The notes under the pieces: model-generated
What the model was told of the DNA's origin: nothing
Database searches by the model: none
Seen by the model: only the letters and a program-made list of their open reading frames with translations
Part shown: positions 45,301 through 55,267 of the stretch, in pieces
How the letters are laid out: each line of letters opens with the position of its first letter
Numbering within the stretch: the first letter of the stretch is position 1
Made by a program: the position numbers and the translations under genes
Source of the DNA: Chryseolinea soli
GTDB lineage: Bacteria > Bacteroidota > Bacteroidia > Cytophagales > Cyclobacteriaceae
DNA: 64,000 nt
Assembly: GCF_003589925.1 (NCBI RefSeq)
Contig: NZ_CP032382.1
Span: 4,588,001 to 4,652,000 of the forward strand
Direction of reading: 5' to 3'

Positions 45301-48300
45301 CAACACCACCGCCACTGCCGGCGGATACTGGACGATGGGCAACACATCGACCTTTTACTCGTATCAAACCGGTGACTGGAACACGCCTTCGACCTGGACA
45401 TCGGACCCCAGCGGAACCTTGCAGAGCGGGACCACGGTGCCGGGTTACAACGACAATGTCGTGATCTTGACCGGCCGCACGGTTTCAATGACGAGCAACA
45501 TTACCGCGCAATTGCTGAACCTGCAGATCGACGGTGGCGGTTTCGTAGACATGTCGACCTTCAGCTTTACCAGTGGCTTGTCGACCCTTAGCGGGCAAGG
45601 TACGGTGCGATTGGCTTCCATCAATTTCCCTACCATTGCGGCGAACACGTTTATCAATGCCGGTGGCGGAACCGTTGAGTACTACAACGCAGCGTCTTTT
45701 GCTTTACCAGTTGCCCAGACGACGTATAACAATCTGACCATTAATTGCGCCGGCCGGACCGCAACGCAATTGATGAATTTGACATTGAACGGAAATCTGT
45801 TGGTGAAGGCCGGCACGTTCCAAATTAACGACAACACGTCCACCCGGCGTCAATTGACCATTAACGGCGACGTTACGGTGAACAGTGGCGCGGCAATCAC
45901 GGTGGGTACAGGGGTGACCAACACCACGACCAACCCCACGACCATCACGACCGCGGTGGCGGGTCCTTTTATCGAGTACTATGACAATCAATCGCACCGC
46001 GTTGTCATCAACGGTAACTTCACAAACAATGGAACGGTAAGCTTTTCCAACATTCCTTACCCGGTTTACAACGCTTTTCCCCCTACGTCGACGGGTGCCA
46101 CGTCGGGATTTGCCACGGTTTATTTCCAGGGCTCGACAAGCAACGTATTGACGTGTAACAACACCACGACCTTCTACAACCTGGTGTTGGATAAAGGCAA
46201 CGACCAGACCTATTCCCTTACGGTCAATTCCTCGGCGTACGGTTATTTTAAATTGTATGGTGCCAACAACGCCGTGGCCGATGCCTCGGCGGGCGCTACG
46301 GCTACCAATCCCAACATCAAGAAAGCCTTGTGGATCCGGAATGGAACTTTGATTTTGCAAGGTTCAACGATCATCCCCTCGCTTACCGAGGGTAACACCA
46401 CGGGAACGCTACCGGCAACTTCCGATTACTTTATTCCTGCAAACGGCGGGCTGTACATTAACGGACCCGACGTAGTTGTGCTGGGCACGGCCGATGACTA
46501 CCGCGAAGTCAATACCGCCTATAGTGTATCGGGTGGTACCGGCCTGGCGAACGGTGTTTTGCAAGGCGGTTACAGCGCCCTCTATGTATATGGTAAGCTG
46601 CAGATCTCGGATGGTTATTTGTCCATGCGCGAATCGGGGGGTATCGTCACCAACGGTGGTTCCGGTCAGATCGTGATCAACGGTGGCGATGTGGATGCCA
46701 AGCAATTCCTGAACGCCACTTCGTCGACGGCGTCGTTTCAAATGAGCGGTGGCTTCTTCGCCCTCCGCGGGCGCATGAAACGTGTGCCTTTATCGTATGC
46801 GACCGTAGCCAATTTGGTCGACACTGTAGCCACTACCATCAATACCGTCAGGGCTACCAATGGAACGACCACCGGCTTTGGAACTTTTAACATCAACAAT
46901 GCGGCAAACATTTTCAATATGTCGAGCGGCGACATCTGGATCTATGACGTGTGCGATGCTACGCCTCCGGCCACGGCACCGTATGTCTTTGATGTGAAAT
47001 CGTCTGCGTCGAACATCAGTGTAACCGGCGGTACGCTTACCATCATTCCGACAGCGGGAACGGGTGCTGCCGACGAAACCAACCATGTGATCTCCTCCAA
47101 TGCCGCGTTGGGCAATTTGGTGATCAAACGACCCAGTAGTTCGACCGTTGTTCAACTGGCGGCAGGCTATCCGCTTACGGTGCTGTCGAAGGTGAACATT
47201 CAGTCGGGAAGCTTTGATGCCAATGCACAGAACCTGACGATCGGGGGCAACTTCACCATTGCCAACGGTGCAACGTACGTGGCCACGGGTACATCGGCCA
47301 ACACCACCATTTTGAATGGATCGGGAGCGCAAACCATCACGGTCAATACGGCCAGCGCGCTCGCCCTGAATAACCTGACGCTCACCAAAACCAGCGGCGT
47401 TGCTGTAAATTTTGCGGGTTCGCAAACTGCCATCAATGTCGGCGGCATCCTGAACCTTACGCTGGGCACGTTGAACGACAATGGAAATACTATCTCTGTA
47501 GCCGGTAATGTTTACAACTCCGGGGTGCATGCGGGTACCGGAAAGATCTCCTTGAACGGATCGACTTCCACCCAAACCATCGACGGTAACGGTATCTTCC
47601 AAAATCTTGAATTGAACAGCACCAATGCCGCGACGGCTCCGATCTCGCTGGCCAACAATGTAACGATCAATGGCGTGCTCACTTTCTCGCGCGACAATCT
47701 GTTCAACATCAGCACATACAATTTGAAATTCAATGCTTCGGCGACAGTGGCCAATGCAGGCACTTTACGCTACGCACAATCGGCAGGCACGGCGGGTGAC
47801 GGTGGTATCACGAAGGTGTACACCTCTCCCACAGCGTTTGTTTTTCCGATTGGTGCAGCATCGACAAGCCATGTGGGTGTTCCGAAGTACACACCGGCGT
47901 CGATTGGGCTTAGTGCGGCGCCAACAGCCTATGGGTCCATTACGGTGGTTCCTGTCGGATATGCACATCCCAACGAAACCACTACCGGAAGAGCCTTGAC
48001 CTATTTTTGGCGCGTGAAGTCTTCGGGCTTTACACTCGGTACGGCGAAAGTAACGCACGGCTATACGTATTCGGTGAACGATGTGGTGACGGGAACGAAT
48101 ATTACGGAAAACGGCTACGTGGCCGCACGCTATGATGTGAACACCACCTCCTGGACAAAAGGAACGACCAGCGACCTGGACATTACCAACAAAATTATCG
48201 GTCAGCCTACTGCAGGAACATTTTTGAAAAATGTGTCATTCATCGACGGCGATTACACGGCCGGCGACGATACCCCGACCGATCCGTTTGGAACGCCCAA

Positions 48301-51300
48301 AGTATTTTACAGCTATGCCACGGGTGCGTGGGGTACCGCGGCAAGCTGGACGAGCGATCCGACGCGTGCCACCTTTGTAAACATCGGTACACCGGGAGCA
48401 ACCGACGTGGTGCATATCGGTGCCGGGCACACCATCAGCTTTGGAACACCAACAAACTATCTGACCAATCCGAATACCGATCCGCATAGCTGCGCCACGC
48501 TTTATATCGATGCGGGTTCTGTGCTCGATGTTCGTTATAATCCTTCCAGCAACCTGGGGATCGTCATGAACAGTTCGTTGGGTAACGGAAGGATTAAAAT
48601 TACTTGCGCACAGGCGTCGGGAAGTACGTTTGCCAATCCGGCCGGCGACTTCAGCAGCTTCAATACCAATTTAGGAACGACCGAACTGTATAGTACAAAC
48701 CCCGGCTACGGAACGACGTATTGGATGGCCAACGGCGTGACGACATATGGCAACCTGCTGTTCTCGCCTCTTGGTGGTTCTAATATTATTTTCCCGAACA
48801 ACGACGTATTGATCTATGGTAATTGCACGGAAACCGGCGGCAATGCAGACTCGTGGTTGTGTCCGACCTGGTCTGGAAATTATCCCCTCGCTCCGGCAGT
48901 AACGGTTGCCAAAACCATTACGATCAACGGAAACCTGGACATACAGGGCGGAGCTTTCGGGTGGTATGGCAACGGAAACGTAGCACAGAACGTGGTTGTG
49001 AAGGGCAATGTTACCGTGTGTTCTGTTTGTGCTCTGGATAATTTTGGAGGGGGGGCAACAAATCAAACCCTGACAATTGGTGGGACGTTGACCAATGATG
49101 GAAACGGGCTTGCGAATGGTGGCGCGGGGCAAATCGCGCGGGTTGCATTGAGCACCGTTCCAGTCACCTTTAACGGCAATAACTCGGCGAGCATCACCAA
49201 TACGGTTGGAACACCAACCACCATACTCGGTTCGGTTACGGTGAACAAAGGATCATCGCAGGCCACCACGCTGAATCTGAACATCGCCGGTACGCTCACC
49301 ACGCCTGCAGATAACTGGCTGACGTTGCAAAACGGAACGCTGCAGTATCAACGGCCAAACCCCAATACGGATTTCACGATTTCTGCGGCCACGAACCTCA
49401 ACATACCTTCGACGGCAGGCCTTTATATCAACTATACCAACAGCAACAACAAAAACGTGCTCATCGCCAGCAACGGTGCCGATGCCAGCGATCTGTTGCT
49501 GAGTGGAAAACTTACCGTGGTGAATGGGAACGTGTATGTTGGACAAGTGGGAACTTCGGCGTTCAACAATGATATCGAGTACTCCGGTAACTCCGCGGCC
49601 ATCCAGGTGACGGGCGGAACATTGACGGTGAACGGGCAGATCCGAAGATCCACGGCATCGACGAACGGTGCATTGTCCTACACGCAAAGCAATGGAACGG
49701 TAACCATCAACGGTAACAGTTCGGCAGGCGGGTTGGCCACATCTTTAACACGGGCAAAATTGGAAGTGCTCAACACGGGCAGTCAATTCAATATGTCGGC
49801 CGGAACGCTTACGCTGCAAAGAGGCGGTGGTACTACGTTTGGTGACTTGTACATCAGGCCTTCAAGCTCTACCGTGACCGGTGGTACGATCATTTTCTCC
49901 AACACCGTTCCCAATGCCGTTCAGAATTATACCATGGATGCTACAGCATCGCTGAACAATCTGTCGGTGACGGCTGGCGGTTCTAATGGAACCAACGCTA
50001 CGGTTACACTGATGACCAACCCGCTGGTATTGAAAGGAACTCTGACGCTTTCGAACAACAAGAGCTTCTTCAACGCTAACAACCGGAACGTGACCATCAA
50101 CCAGGACCTGGTGAACAACGGAAGCACGGCGAGCTATGTGTATGGCACCAACCTGACCACCTTTACGGGTTCGACGCAGAACATCAGCGGAACATCGGCC
50201 ACGAACTTCTACGACCTCACCGTCTCGCCGTCGGTTACGCTAACCGTCAACAACAGCTTTACCGTCAATCACGATCTCACGATCGGCAGTGGAAGCCTGT
50301 TGCTGAACGCCAACAAGGTCACCGTTTTGACTGACGGTGCTTTCGTTAACAACGGCGCTTTTTCAGACGACAACATCACCGGCGGTATCAGCATGGCGGG
50401 TTCATCCTTGCAAGAAGTTTCGGGTACCGGTTCGTTCAACCGGTTGGAGATCAACAATGCGAACAATGTGGCCTTGTTGAACGACATTACACTCGATCAC
50501 AACCTGGTGATGACCAATGGTATCTTCAACATCAAATCGAATAACCTTATCCTGAACACAACGGCAAACATTTCGGGTTCGTCGTTTAGCTCTACAAAAA
50601 TGATCATGACCGACGGTGTGGCTACCAGCCTCGGCTTGACAAAATTCTTCCCGGTCATTTCGTCGACCACAACCTTTACCTATCCCCTGGGTGTGGCGTC
50701 GAAATACACGCCGGCCGTTTTCACCATCAATGCCAGCGGTGCGATCGGCTATATCAAGGTGGCGCCTGTGGATTCGTATCAACCCACGGTGATCGACCCC
50801 AGCAGAGTTTTGGATTACTATTTCAGCATTTCAAGCTCCGGTATCGTCGGCTTTGACGGTACCCTCGTGCTGAATTACCTGGCGAGCGACGTGAACGGAA
50901 CGGAGTCCGATTATGTAGCGGGCTGGCTGCAGCTTCCGGGAACGTACTGGAGCAAGGCGGCCGTAGGTCCTGCAACGGACAACGTGAACGAGACGACCCA
51001 CAAGATAACGTTCCCTTTCCCGGCGGGGTCGAGCAACCTGAACGGTGACTATACTGCGGGTGAGGATCCGGCCATCCCGAGTCAAATCCCTACCTATATT
51101 TCCAACAGCGACGGTAACTGGTCGGACAATACTATATGGACGCCGGTGGGTGCGTCGCCTCCCTGTCCGGTGGGTGGTCCAAACGGCTACAACGTTATCA
51201 TTCAAAATAACGTGTCCACTACGGTAAACAATTGCTTCGCCTACACCACCGTTATTCAAGGCACCGGCAAGCTGTCCATTCTTTCGCCTACCTATGGCCA

Positions 51301-54300
51301 CAACTTTGGAACGGTCGATGGCGATGCCAGCTTGGGCACCGGCACGCTCTATTTGGAAAGCGCCAATTTGCCCGCCGGAAATTTCACGCCCTTCCTGGAT
51401 TGCCTTGGCACGGGAACGATCGAATACGGCGGTACCGGAAGCTATACCCTGATCTTGAACGGCTTTACTTCGATACCCAACCTGACCTTTAGCGGCACGG
51501 GAACGAGAATCTTGCCCAACACTGACCTGACGATTTGCAACACGCTCAAAATAGACGGTCCCACGTTGGATAACAGTGTGAACAACCGGTCGCTCACCGT
51601 CAACGGTTCGATGGAGCGCTATAACGCGGGTGCCTTCCTGAGCGGTAGCGGCAGTACGGCAACCGTTACGTTCTCGGGTTCGGCAGCACAAACACTCGGC
51701 GGCGCAACGGGCGATTTCACCGGCGCGAATGCCTTTAACAATCTTGAGATCGACAACAGTGCCGGACTTTCCATCGGCGCAAACGGAAACATTGAAGTGA
51801 ACGGAAATTTGTCGCTGACGAACGGTATTGTCACGACGACGTCGACCAATAGTCTCAGCATTCTCAACACTTCTTCCTCGGCCATAGTACCCACGGGCGG
51901 CAGCGCCACGTCATACATTAACGGCCCCCTGAAAAAACAAATTGTGAATGGCGGCGCGTTCGTCTATCCACTGGGACAAGGTTCGGTAAAGGGTCACACC
52001 TTTACGCTTACCTCGGCTTCGACGGGGACTTCGCTCTTCACGGCACAGTATTTTACCCCCAACCCCACGGCATCGTCGGTTACAGCGCCTATCATTAAAA
52101 TGAACAGGCTCGAGTATTGGACGGTAACCGCTACCGCTTCAAAAACAGCCAGGGTTGGCATTGCCTGGGATGCGCAAAGCGATCTGAACGGATATATGAC
52201 CGTGAATGGCATATCGGATCTGGAGGTTACCGAGTACAATACCGGCACGTCGTCGTGGGTAGGACTGACGTCTACGACCACAGGTGTAAACAACCTGGGC
52301 AGTGCCACCACGACAAGCAACGTGAACCTTTCGACAACGCCGAAGAATTATTCACTGGGAAGTATCACTGACCCCACACCACTTGCTGTGTTGTCGCCAA
52401 CCGGCGCCGTGTGCGGAACCGCGGGTATTCCGGTGACGATCACCACGCACTCGCCCATCACGTTGAACTACACGATCAGTTATAGTTTTAACGGCGTGGC
52501 ACAAACGCCGATCGTGGTCACATCGCTTCCTTTCACATTGCCTACATCGGCAGCGGGATCCTACCAGTTAACCGGGTTTAAGTACAACAACAGTACGGTT
52601 ACCGGTAACGTGGATGGCACCGCCGTAACAACGGATGCTTCGCCAACCACGTCAGTAGCGGGCTCCAATCAATCCTTGTGTAATGCCACCAGTTTGAACT
52701 TGTCGGGGAACAATCCGACCGTGGGAACAGGTTTGTGGACCATTACCTCCGGAACGGGCGGTTGGTTCAACACCCCTAACGCCACAAATTACAACGCACT
52801 TTTTGGTGGCCCTCCCGGGCACACGTACACGTTGAAATGGACGATCACAAACGGTTCGTGTACATCGAGCAGCAGCGTCTCGATCTCTTTCCCCTACGCA
52901 CCGCAGCAACCTTCAGCATTCACGACTGCGTCTACGTCGGTGTGTAAAGGCACTTCCGGCTACGTGTATACTGTGCCGGCGGTGGCAGGCGCAACATCGT
53001 ACCAATGGTCGTACTCCGGCGCGGGAGCAACCATTGTGGGATCGAGCAACTCGGTAACGATTAACTTCAGTGCGGCAGCAACGAATGGAACGCTAAGCGT
53101 TTCTGCGGTGAACGGCTGCGGACCTGGAACAGCCAGGACCATAGGCATAACGACAACAACCCCTGCGGTGGCTACCTTTAACTATGCGGCAAGTCCTTAT
53201 TGCCCGAATGCGTCCAACCCTAGCCCTACCTTTACCGGTGGTGGCGTTGCTGGAACGTTCTCGTCGACTACCGGATTGGTGTTCGTAAGCACCTCCACCG
53301 GGCAAGTGAACCTGTCGGCCAGTACGCCAGGCACCTACACGGTAACCAACACCATTGCCCCGGCAGGTCCTTGCGGCACGATCACCGCCACCAGTTCGAT
53401 TACCATCACCGCCACCGGAAACTGGTTGGGTGGTATTAGCAGCAACTGGCTCGACCCTAATAACTGGATTTGTACGACGGTTCCCACGTCTAGCACCGAT
53501 GTTGTAATTCCTGCTGGTGCGGCTAACATGCCCATCATCAACGCGGCGGGCGCCATTTGTAAAAGCATCACGATCAACAGTGGTGCGTCGTTAACGATCA
53601 ACGGCACGAATAATCTTGATGTATACGGCAACTGGACGAACGGCGGCACCTTTACGCGCAACAGCAGCATGGTAACCTTCAAGGGTACGAGCTCGATAGG
53701 CGGCGCCGCGGTAACAACGTTCAACGATGTTACCATTTCCGCTACCGGTAACATAACAGCACCGGCGGGGAATGTGAACGTCGCTGGGAATTGGGTGAAC
53801 AACGGAACCTTTACGGCGTCCACCGGGACGATCACGTTCACGGGAACCACACCCAGTACCATCAGCGGAACGACGACCTTCTACAACCTGACGATGTCTA
53901 AAACCGGCAACAATGCTACGCTCAACGGCACGGCGACTACCACGGTGAATAATGTGCTCACGCTGACGACCGGCAACCTGGTGTCGTCGGCCACACACGG
54001 CCTGGCCTTGACAGCCACCGCCACCACCAGCGGAAGCTCTGCCAATAGCTTTGTGTCGGGACCGATGACAAAGGTGTTGACCGGAACAAGTTTTGTCTTC
54101 CCGTTGGGCAGCGCTTCGGCAAACCGATACCGTCCTGCGATGGTCAACAACACGAGTGGCCCCGACACCTGGTCGGCCGAATATGTGGGTGCCAATCCTA
54201 CCTCGGGTGGATACTCCAACAATATTTACAATTATTCATTCTTGAAGAAGGTCAGCGAGTTTGAGTATTGGTTGATATCGCGCGCGGGTGCAACATCTGC

Positions 54301-55081
54301 CGACCTCACGTTGTCTTACAACGTGGGCAGCTATATTCCGCCAAACATTGGGAATGTCGCCAATTTGAAAGTTGTTCATTGGGACGGCGCGATGTGGGAT
54401 ATTCCTACGGGTGGAGGCACCTTCTCGCAATCGGGAACGAATATCACGGGCACCGTGTCCATGACGCAAATTAATTCCTTCAGTCCTTTTACACTGGGGT
54501 CCGGAGACATTACATCGCCCCTGCCCATCAAGCTTTTATACTTCAAGGCGAGCGTAGTAGACGACGCCGTATTGACGGAGTGGGCTACCGCCGAAGAAGA
54601 GAACAACGACTTCTTTACGATAGAAAAATCATCGGATGGCGAGACGTTCACGGAAGTGGTGAAGGTTCCGAGTCAGGGCGATACTAAAACGGGTCATAAA
54701 TATTCCTTTAGCGATCCGGATCCTTATCCCGGTTTGTCGTACTACCGGTTAAAGCAAACCGATTTTGACAGGAAGTTCACCTACTCAAAAGTGGTGGCCG
54801 TACGATACGATGGTGTGACATCGGTTTCGATGAAGGCTTATCCCAATCCGTTTGCCGGAAAGAAAATTACCGTGGAGCTCAAAGGCTTTCAGGGTGTGAC
54901 CGACATACCGGTTCAAATATTCGACATGCTCGGGCAACCCGTCATGGAAAGAATACTGACGACAAGCAAATCAGGCATCGTGAGAGAAGACCTGGTTTTT
55001 GATAACACATTGCCGGCCGGGCTGTACATCCTCAAAGCCGGCCCTTCGCTGAAGCTGACGCAGAAAATAGAAGTAGAATAG
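42338..55081 (+). CDS. Giant secreted T9SS-sorted repeat protein (adhesin-like)
   Basis: Protein of 4247 residues, roughly 420 kDa. A signal peptide ends SPSFAQ; ATG 42365, which gives a cleaner signal, is an alternative start. The body is Thr/Asn/Gly/Ser-rich with short repeating strands (LTVGGTLTNAGTLTLWN-type), as in right-handed beta-helices. Five modules open with paired Trp motifs at residues 47, 1014, 1998, 2928 and 3696, and have a [FYS]-P-[IL]-G motif near 890, 1837, 2783, 3211 and 3922. PKD/Ig-like domains with Cys pairs lie at about 3345-3690. A pre-sorting domain (LPIKLLYFKA, SYYRLKQTD) precedes the type A sorting domain from YPNPF at 4168 to TQKIEVE. It is exported by Sec and then the type IX machinery and attached to or released from the surface. 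A filament or adhesin role is inferred. Confidence 0.93.
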   Translation: MDIGINISSMARSFTALKTSIFLLFSLALASPSFAQTNTSQVAGGLWTAAASWSLGHVPLPAEDVVINTNITMNAGSVTVNSLTVNSPRTLTIGNSTTAQTLNVTTYVTVNSGGTIAVGNFNAVHSLTVGGTLTNAGTLTLWNSASQVCNLILNGTSLTGNGTYTLNSITVGGAVTNNSTSNITVKGDITSNNTFQSTAGTFTFNAATTQNLNGTTNPTFNNISIATNNTIVLLSGISGITVNGTFTMANNTTFDFGSGSARTVTIVGNLVTPQTITMTGAGLAHQWILGGATNAAPGTFNTTANSGSTVEYNNASTQTVFASNNYRHVKLSGSGTKTFSNTTTINNDLNITGANVVVSNANTLTVSGNLNNNGTGTTVWGGNANTLTLTGNLLVTNNTTFTIGNAAQVKTLNVTGNVQVDLGSTLNVGAFAAVHLLSISGNLQVDGTFNMVQTFPGNVCNVTFSGATNNTVTSPGGTGTIGFNQITLTKGAVGNVLDVQAPITMSSPTAAGAFLTLTSGTFKLSSASTLTPYYGAATISAGAGGLWLNNSGANVSCVQTATTTAPGNPTVTGLLRITAGTFAYGSGNDVMAVNAATSNLWIDGGTLNMYGGVSFSSTSQFNMTSGNFRIDPQAVDNYPSGTVMIGFSSTSATNAVTFTGGTLTIVDPPASGNGTTLFITPTAGYAYNFSGSTISFGDGVSNNTGSAGFGFTVDAGSRYPLSNVVLNNGTSTGSNRFVRLTNTDCTINSSLVFGNNANDSFQLNGRQLTLNGTLTPASGTLVGSATSTLVIGGSNTPVMSLPPIVGGNLLSLTINKTGTNNTVNLGSSVTLAATGILTLTSGVLEIGNYNLTLTNNAAIAGTPFSATNMVATDGSGYLIRNVASTQTLSPIGAAGYYTPMTLSSITAGGTYSIRAVPTALNPGYISVYWDFVTSTPGKTITATFQYDPAQLNGATQIISYAPAPYTVFQRPPLSGTSSFGTNSFTITGNTTATAGGYWTMGNTSTFYSYQTGDWNTPSTWTSDPSGTLQSGTTVPGYNDNVVILTGRTVSMTSNITAQLLNLQIDGGGFVDMSTFSFTSGLSTLSGQGTVRLASINFPTIAANTFINAGGGTVEYYNAASFALPVAQTTYNNLTINCAGRTATQLMNLTLNGNLLVKAGTFQINDNTSTRRQLTINGDVTVNSGAAITVGTGVTNTTTNPTTITTAVAGPFIEYYDNQSHRVVINGNFTNNGTVSFSNIPYPVYNAFPPTSTGATSGFATVYFQGSTSNVLTCNNTTTFYNLVLDKGNDQTYSLTVNSSAYGYFKLYGANNAVADASAGATATNPNIKKALWIRNGTLILQGSTIIPSLTEGNTTGTLPATSDYFIPANGGLYINGPDVVVLGTADDYREVNTAYSVSGGTGLANGVLQGGYSALYVYGKLQISDGYLSMRESGGIVTNGGSGQIVINGGDVDAKQFLNATSSTASFQMSGGFFALRGRMKRVPLSYATVANLVDTVATTINTVRATNGTTTGFGTFNINNAANIFNMSSGDIWIYDVCDATPPATAPYVFDVKSSASNISVTGGTLTIIPTAGTGAADETNHVISSNAALGNLVIKRPSSSTVVQLAAGYPLTVLSKVNIQSGSFDANAQNLTIGGNFTIANGATYVATGTSANTTILNGSGAQTITVNTASALALNNLTLTKTSGVAVNFAGSQTAINVGGILNLTLGTLNDNGNTISVAGNVYNSGVHAGTGKISLNGSTSTQTIDGNGIFQNLELNSTNAATAPISLANNVTINGVLTFSRDNLFNISTYNLKFNASATVANAGTLRYAQSAGTAGDGGITKVYTSPTAFVFPIGAASTSHVGVPKYTPASIGLSAAPTAYGSITVVPVGYAHPNETTTGRALTYFWRVKSSGFTLGTAKVTHGYTYSVNDVVTGTNITENGYVAARYDVNTTSWTKGTTSDLDITNKIIGQPTAGTFLKNVSFIDGDYTAGDDTPTDPFGTPKVFYSYATGAWGTAASWTSDPTRATFVNIGTPGATDVVHIGAGHTISFGTPTNYLTNPNTDPHSCATLYIDAGSVLDVRYNPSSNLGIVMNSSLGNGRIKITCAQASGSTFANPAGDFSSFNTNLGTTELYSTNPGYGTTYWMANGVTTYGNLLFSPLGGSNIIFPNNDVLIYGNCTETGGNADSWLCPTWSGNYPLAPAVTVAKTITINGNLDIQGGAFGWYGNGNVAQNVVVKGNVTVCSVCALDNFGGGATNQTLTIGGTLTNDGNGLANGGAGQIARVALSTVPVTFNGNNSASITNTVGTPTTILGSVTVNKGSSQATTLNLNIAGTLTTPADNWLTLQNGTLQYQRPNPNTDFTISAATNLNIPSTAGLYINYTNSNNKNVLIASNGADASDLLLSGKLTVVNGNVYVGQVGTSAFNNDIEYSGNSAAIQVTGGTLTVNGQIRRSTASTNGALSYTQSNGTVTINGNSSAGGLATSLTRAKLEVLNTGSQFNMSAGTLTLQRGGGTTFGDLYIRPSSSTVTGGTIIFSNTVPNAVQNYTMDATASLNNLSVTAGGSNGTNATVTLMTNPLVLKGTLTLSNNKSFFNANNRNVTINQDLVNNGSTASYVYGTNLTTFTGSTQNISGTSATNFYDLTVSPSVTLTVNNSFTVNHDLTIGSGSLLLNANKVTVLTDGAFVNNGAFSDDNITGGISMAGSSLQEVSGTGSFNRLEINNANNVALLNDITLDHNLVMTNGIFNIKSNNLILNTTANISGSSFSSTKMIMTDGVATSLGLTKFFPVISSTTTFTYPLGVASKYTPAVFTINASGAIGYIKVAPVDSYQPTVIDPSRVLDYYFSISSSGIVGFDGTLVLNYLASDVNGTESDYVAGWLQLPGTYWSKAAVGPATDNVNETTHKITFPFPAGSSNLNGDYTAGEDPAIPSQIPTYISNSDGNWSDNTIWTPVGASPPCPVGGPNGYNVIIQNNVSTTVNNCFAYTTVIQGTGKLSILSPTYGHNFGTVDGDASLGTGTLYLESANLPAGNFTPFLDCLGTGTIEYGGTGSYTLILNGFTSIPNLTFSGTGTRILPNTDLTICNTLKIDGPTLDNSVNNRSLTVNGSMERYNAGAFLSGSGSTATVTFSGSAAQTLGGATGDFTGANAFNNLEIDNSAGLSIGANGNIEVNGNLSLTNGIVTTTSTNSLSILNTSSSAIVPTGGSATSYINGPLKKQIVNGGAFVYPLGQGSVKGHTFTLTSASTGTSLFTAQYFTPNPTASSVTAPIIKMNRLEYWTVTATASKTARVGIAWDAQSDLNGYMTVNGISDLEVTEYNTGTSSWVGLTSTTTGVNNLGSATTTSNVNLSTTPKNYSLGSITDPTPLAVLSPTGAVCGTAGIPVTITTHSPITLNYTISYSFNGVAQTPIVVTSLPFTLPTSAAGSYQLTGFKYNNSTVTGNVDGTAVTTDASPTTSVAGSNQSLCNATSLNLSGNNPTVGTGLWTITSGTGGWFNTPNATNYNALFGGPPGHTYTLKWTITNGSCTSSSSVSISFPYAPQQPSAFTTASTSVCKGTSGYVYTVPAVAGATSYQWSYSGAGATIVGSSNSVTINFSAAATNGTLSVSAVNGCGPGTARTIGITTTTPAVATFNYAASPYCPNASNPSPTFTGGGVAGTFSSTTGLVFVSTSTGQVNLSASTPGTYTVTNTIAPAGPCGTITATSSITITATGNWLGGISSNWLDPNNWICTTVPTSSTDVVIPAGAANMPIINAAGAICKSITINSGASLTINGTNNLDVYGNWTNGGTFTRNSSMVTFKGTSSIGGAAVTTFNDVTISATGNITAPAGNVNVAGNWVNNGTFTASTGTITFTGTTPSTISGTTTFYNLTMSKTGNNATLNGTATTTVNNVLTLTTGNLVSSATHGLALTATATTSGSSANSFVSGPMTKVLTGTSFVFPLGSASANRYRPAMVNNTSGPDTWSAEYVGANPTSGGYSNNIYNYSFLKKVSEFEYWLISRAGATSADLTLSYNVGSYIPPNIGNVANLKVVHWDGAMWDIPTGGGTFSQSGTNITGTVSMTQINSFSPFTLGSGDITSPLPIKLLYFKASVVDDAVLTEWATAEEENNDFFTIEKSSDGETFTEVVKVPSQGDTKTGHKYSFSDPDPYPGLSYYRLKQTDFDRKFTYSKVVAVRYDGVTSVSMKAYPNPFAGKKITVELKGFQGVTDIPVQIFDMLGQPVMERILTTSKSGIVREDLVFDNTLPAGLYILKAGPSLKLTQKIEVE

Positions 55082-55098
55082 CGGCGGCTAACGTGAGC

Positions 55099-55139
55099 AG
55101 GATAAAAAAAAGGTTCTTCAAAGAACCTTTTTTTATCCT
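55099..55139 (+). terminator. Terminator after the giant gene
   Basis: AAAAAAGGTTCTT pairs with AAGAACCTTTTTTT around a short loop; the stem is extended by AGGAT and ATCCT. The right arm gives the T-run. It starts 18 bases after the stop of the giant gene. Confidence 0.85.
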
Positions 55140-55267
55140 ATCCATGCGTGCCCGGGCGCCGATTCAACGGCTTGCCACAGGACTTCGGAATTGGCACATG
55201 GTTTGGCATGAGGTGCCTTGAAAGCGAGTGATCTGTACCCGCCTTCATCCCTTTCAATCCTACCAGA

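Noticed and set aside
42965..54000. Regularly recurring AACGGNAC/ACCGGC-like motifs, considered as a CRISPR or DNA tandem array
   Set aside because: They vary in length and sequence, stay in one reading frame and encode strand repeats; there are no constant repeats with unique spacers.
42455..54651. Many long minus-strand and other-frame ORFs opposite the giant gene, some 100-290 codons
   Set aside because: They run antisense to a single continuous reading frame with signal peptide and sorting domain; their length comes from the biased Thr/Asn/Gly codons of the repeats.
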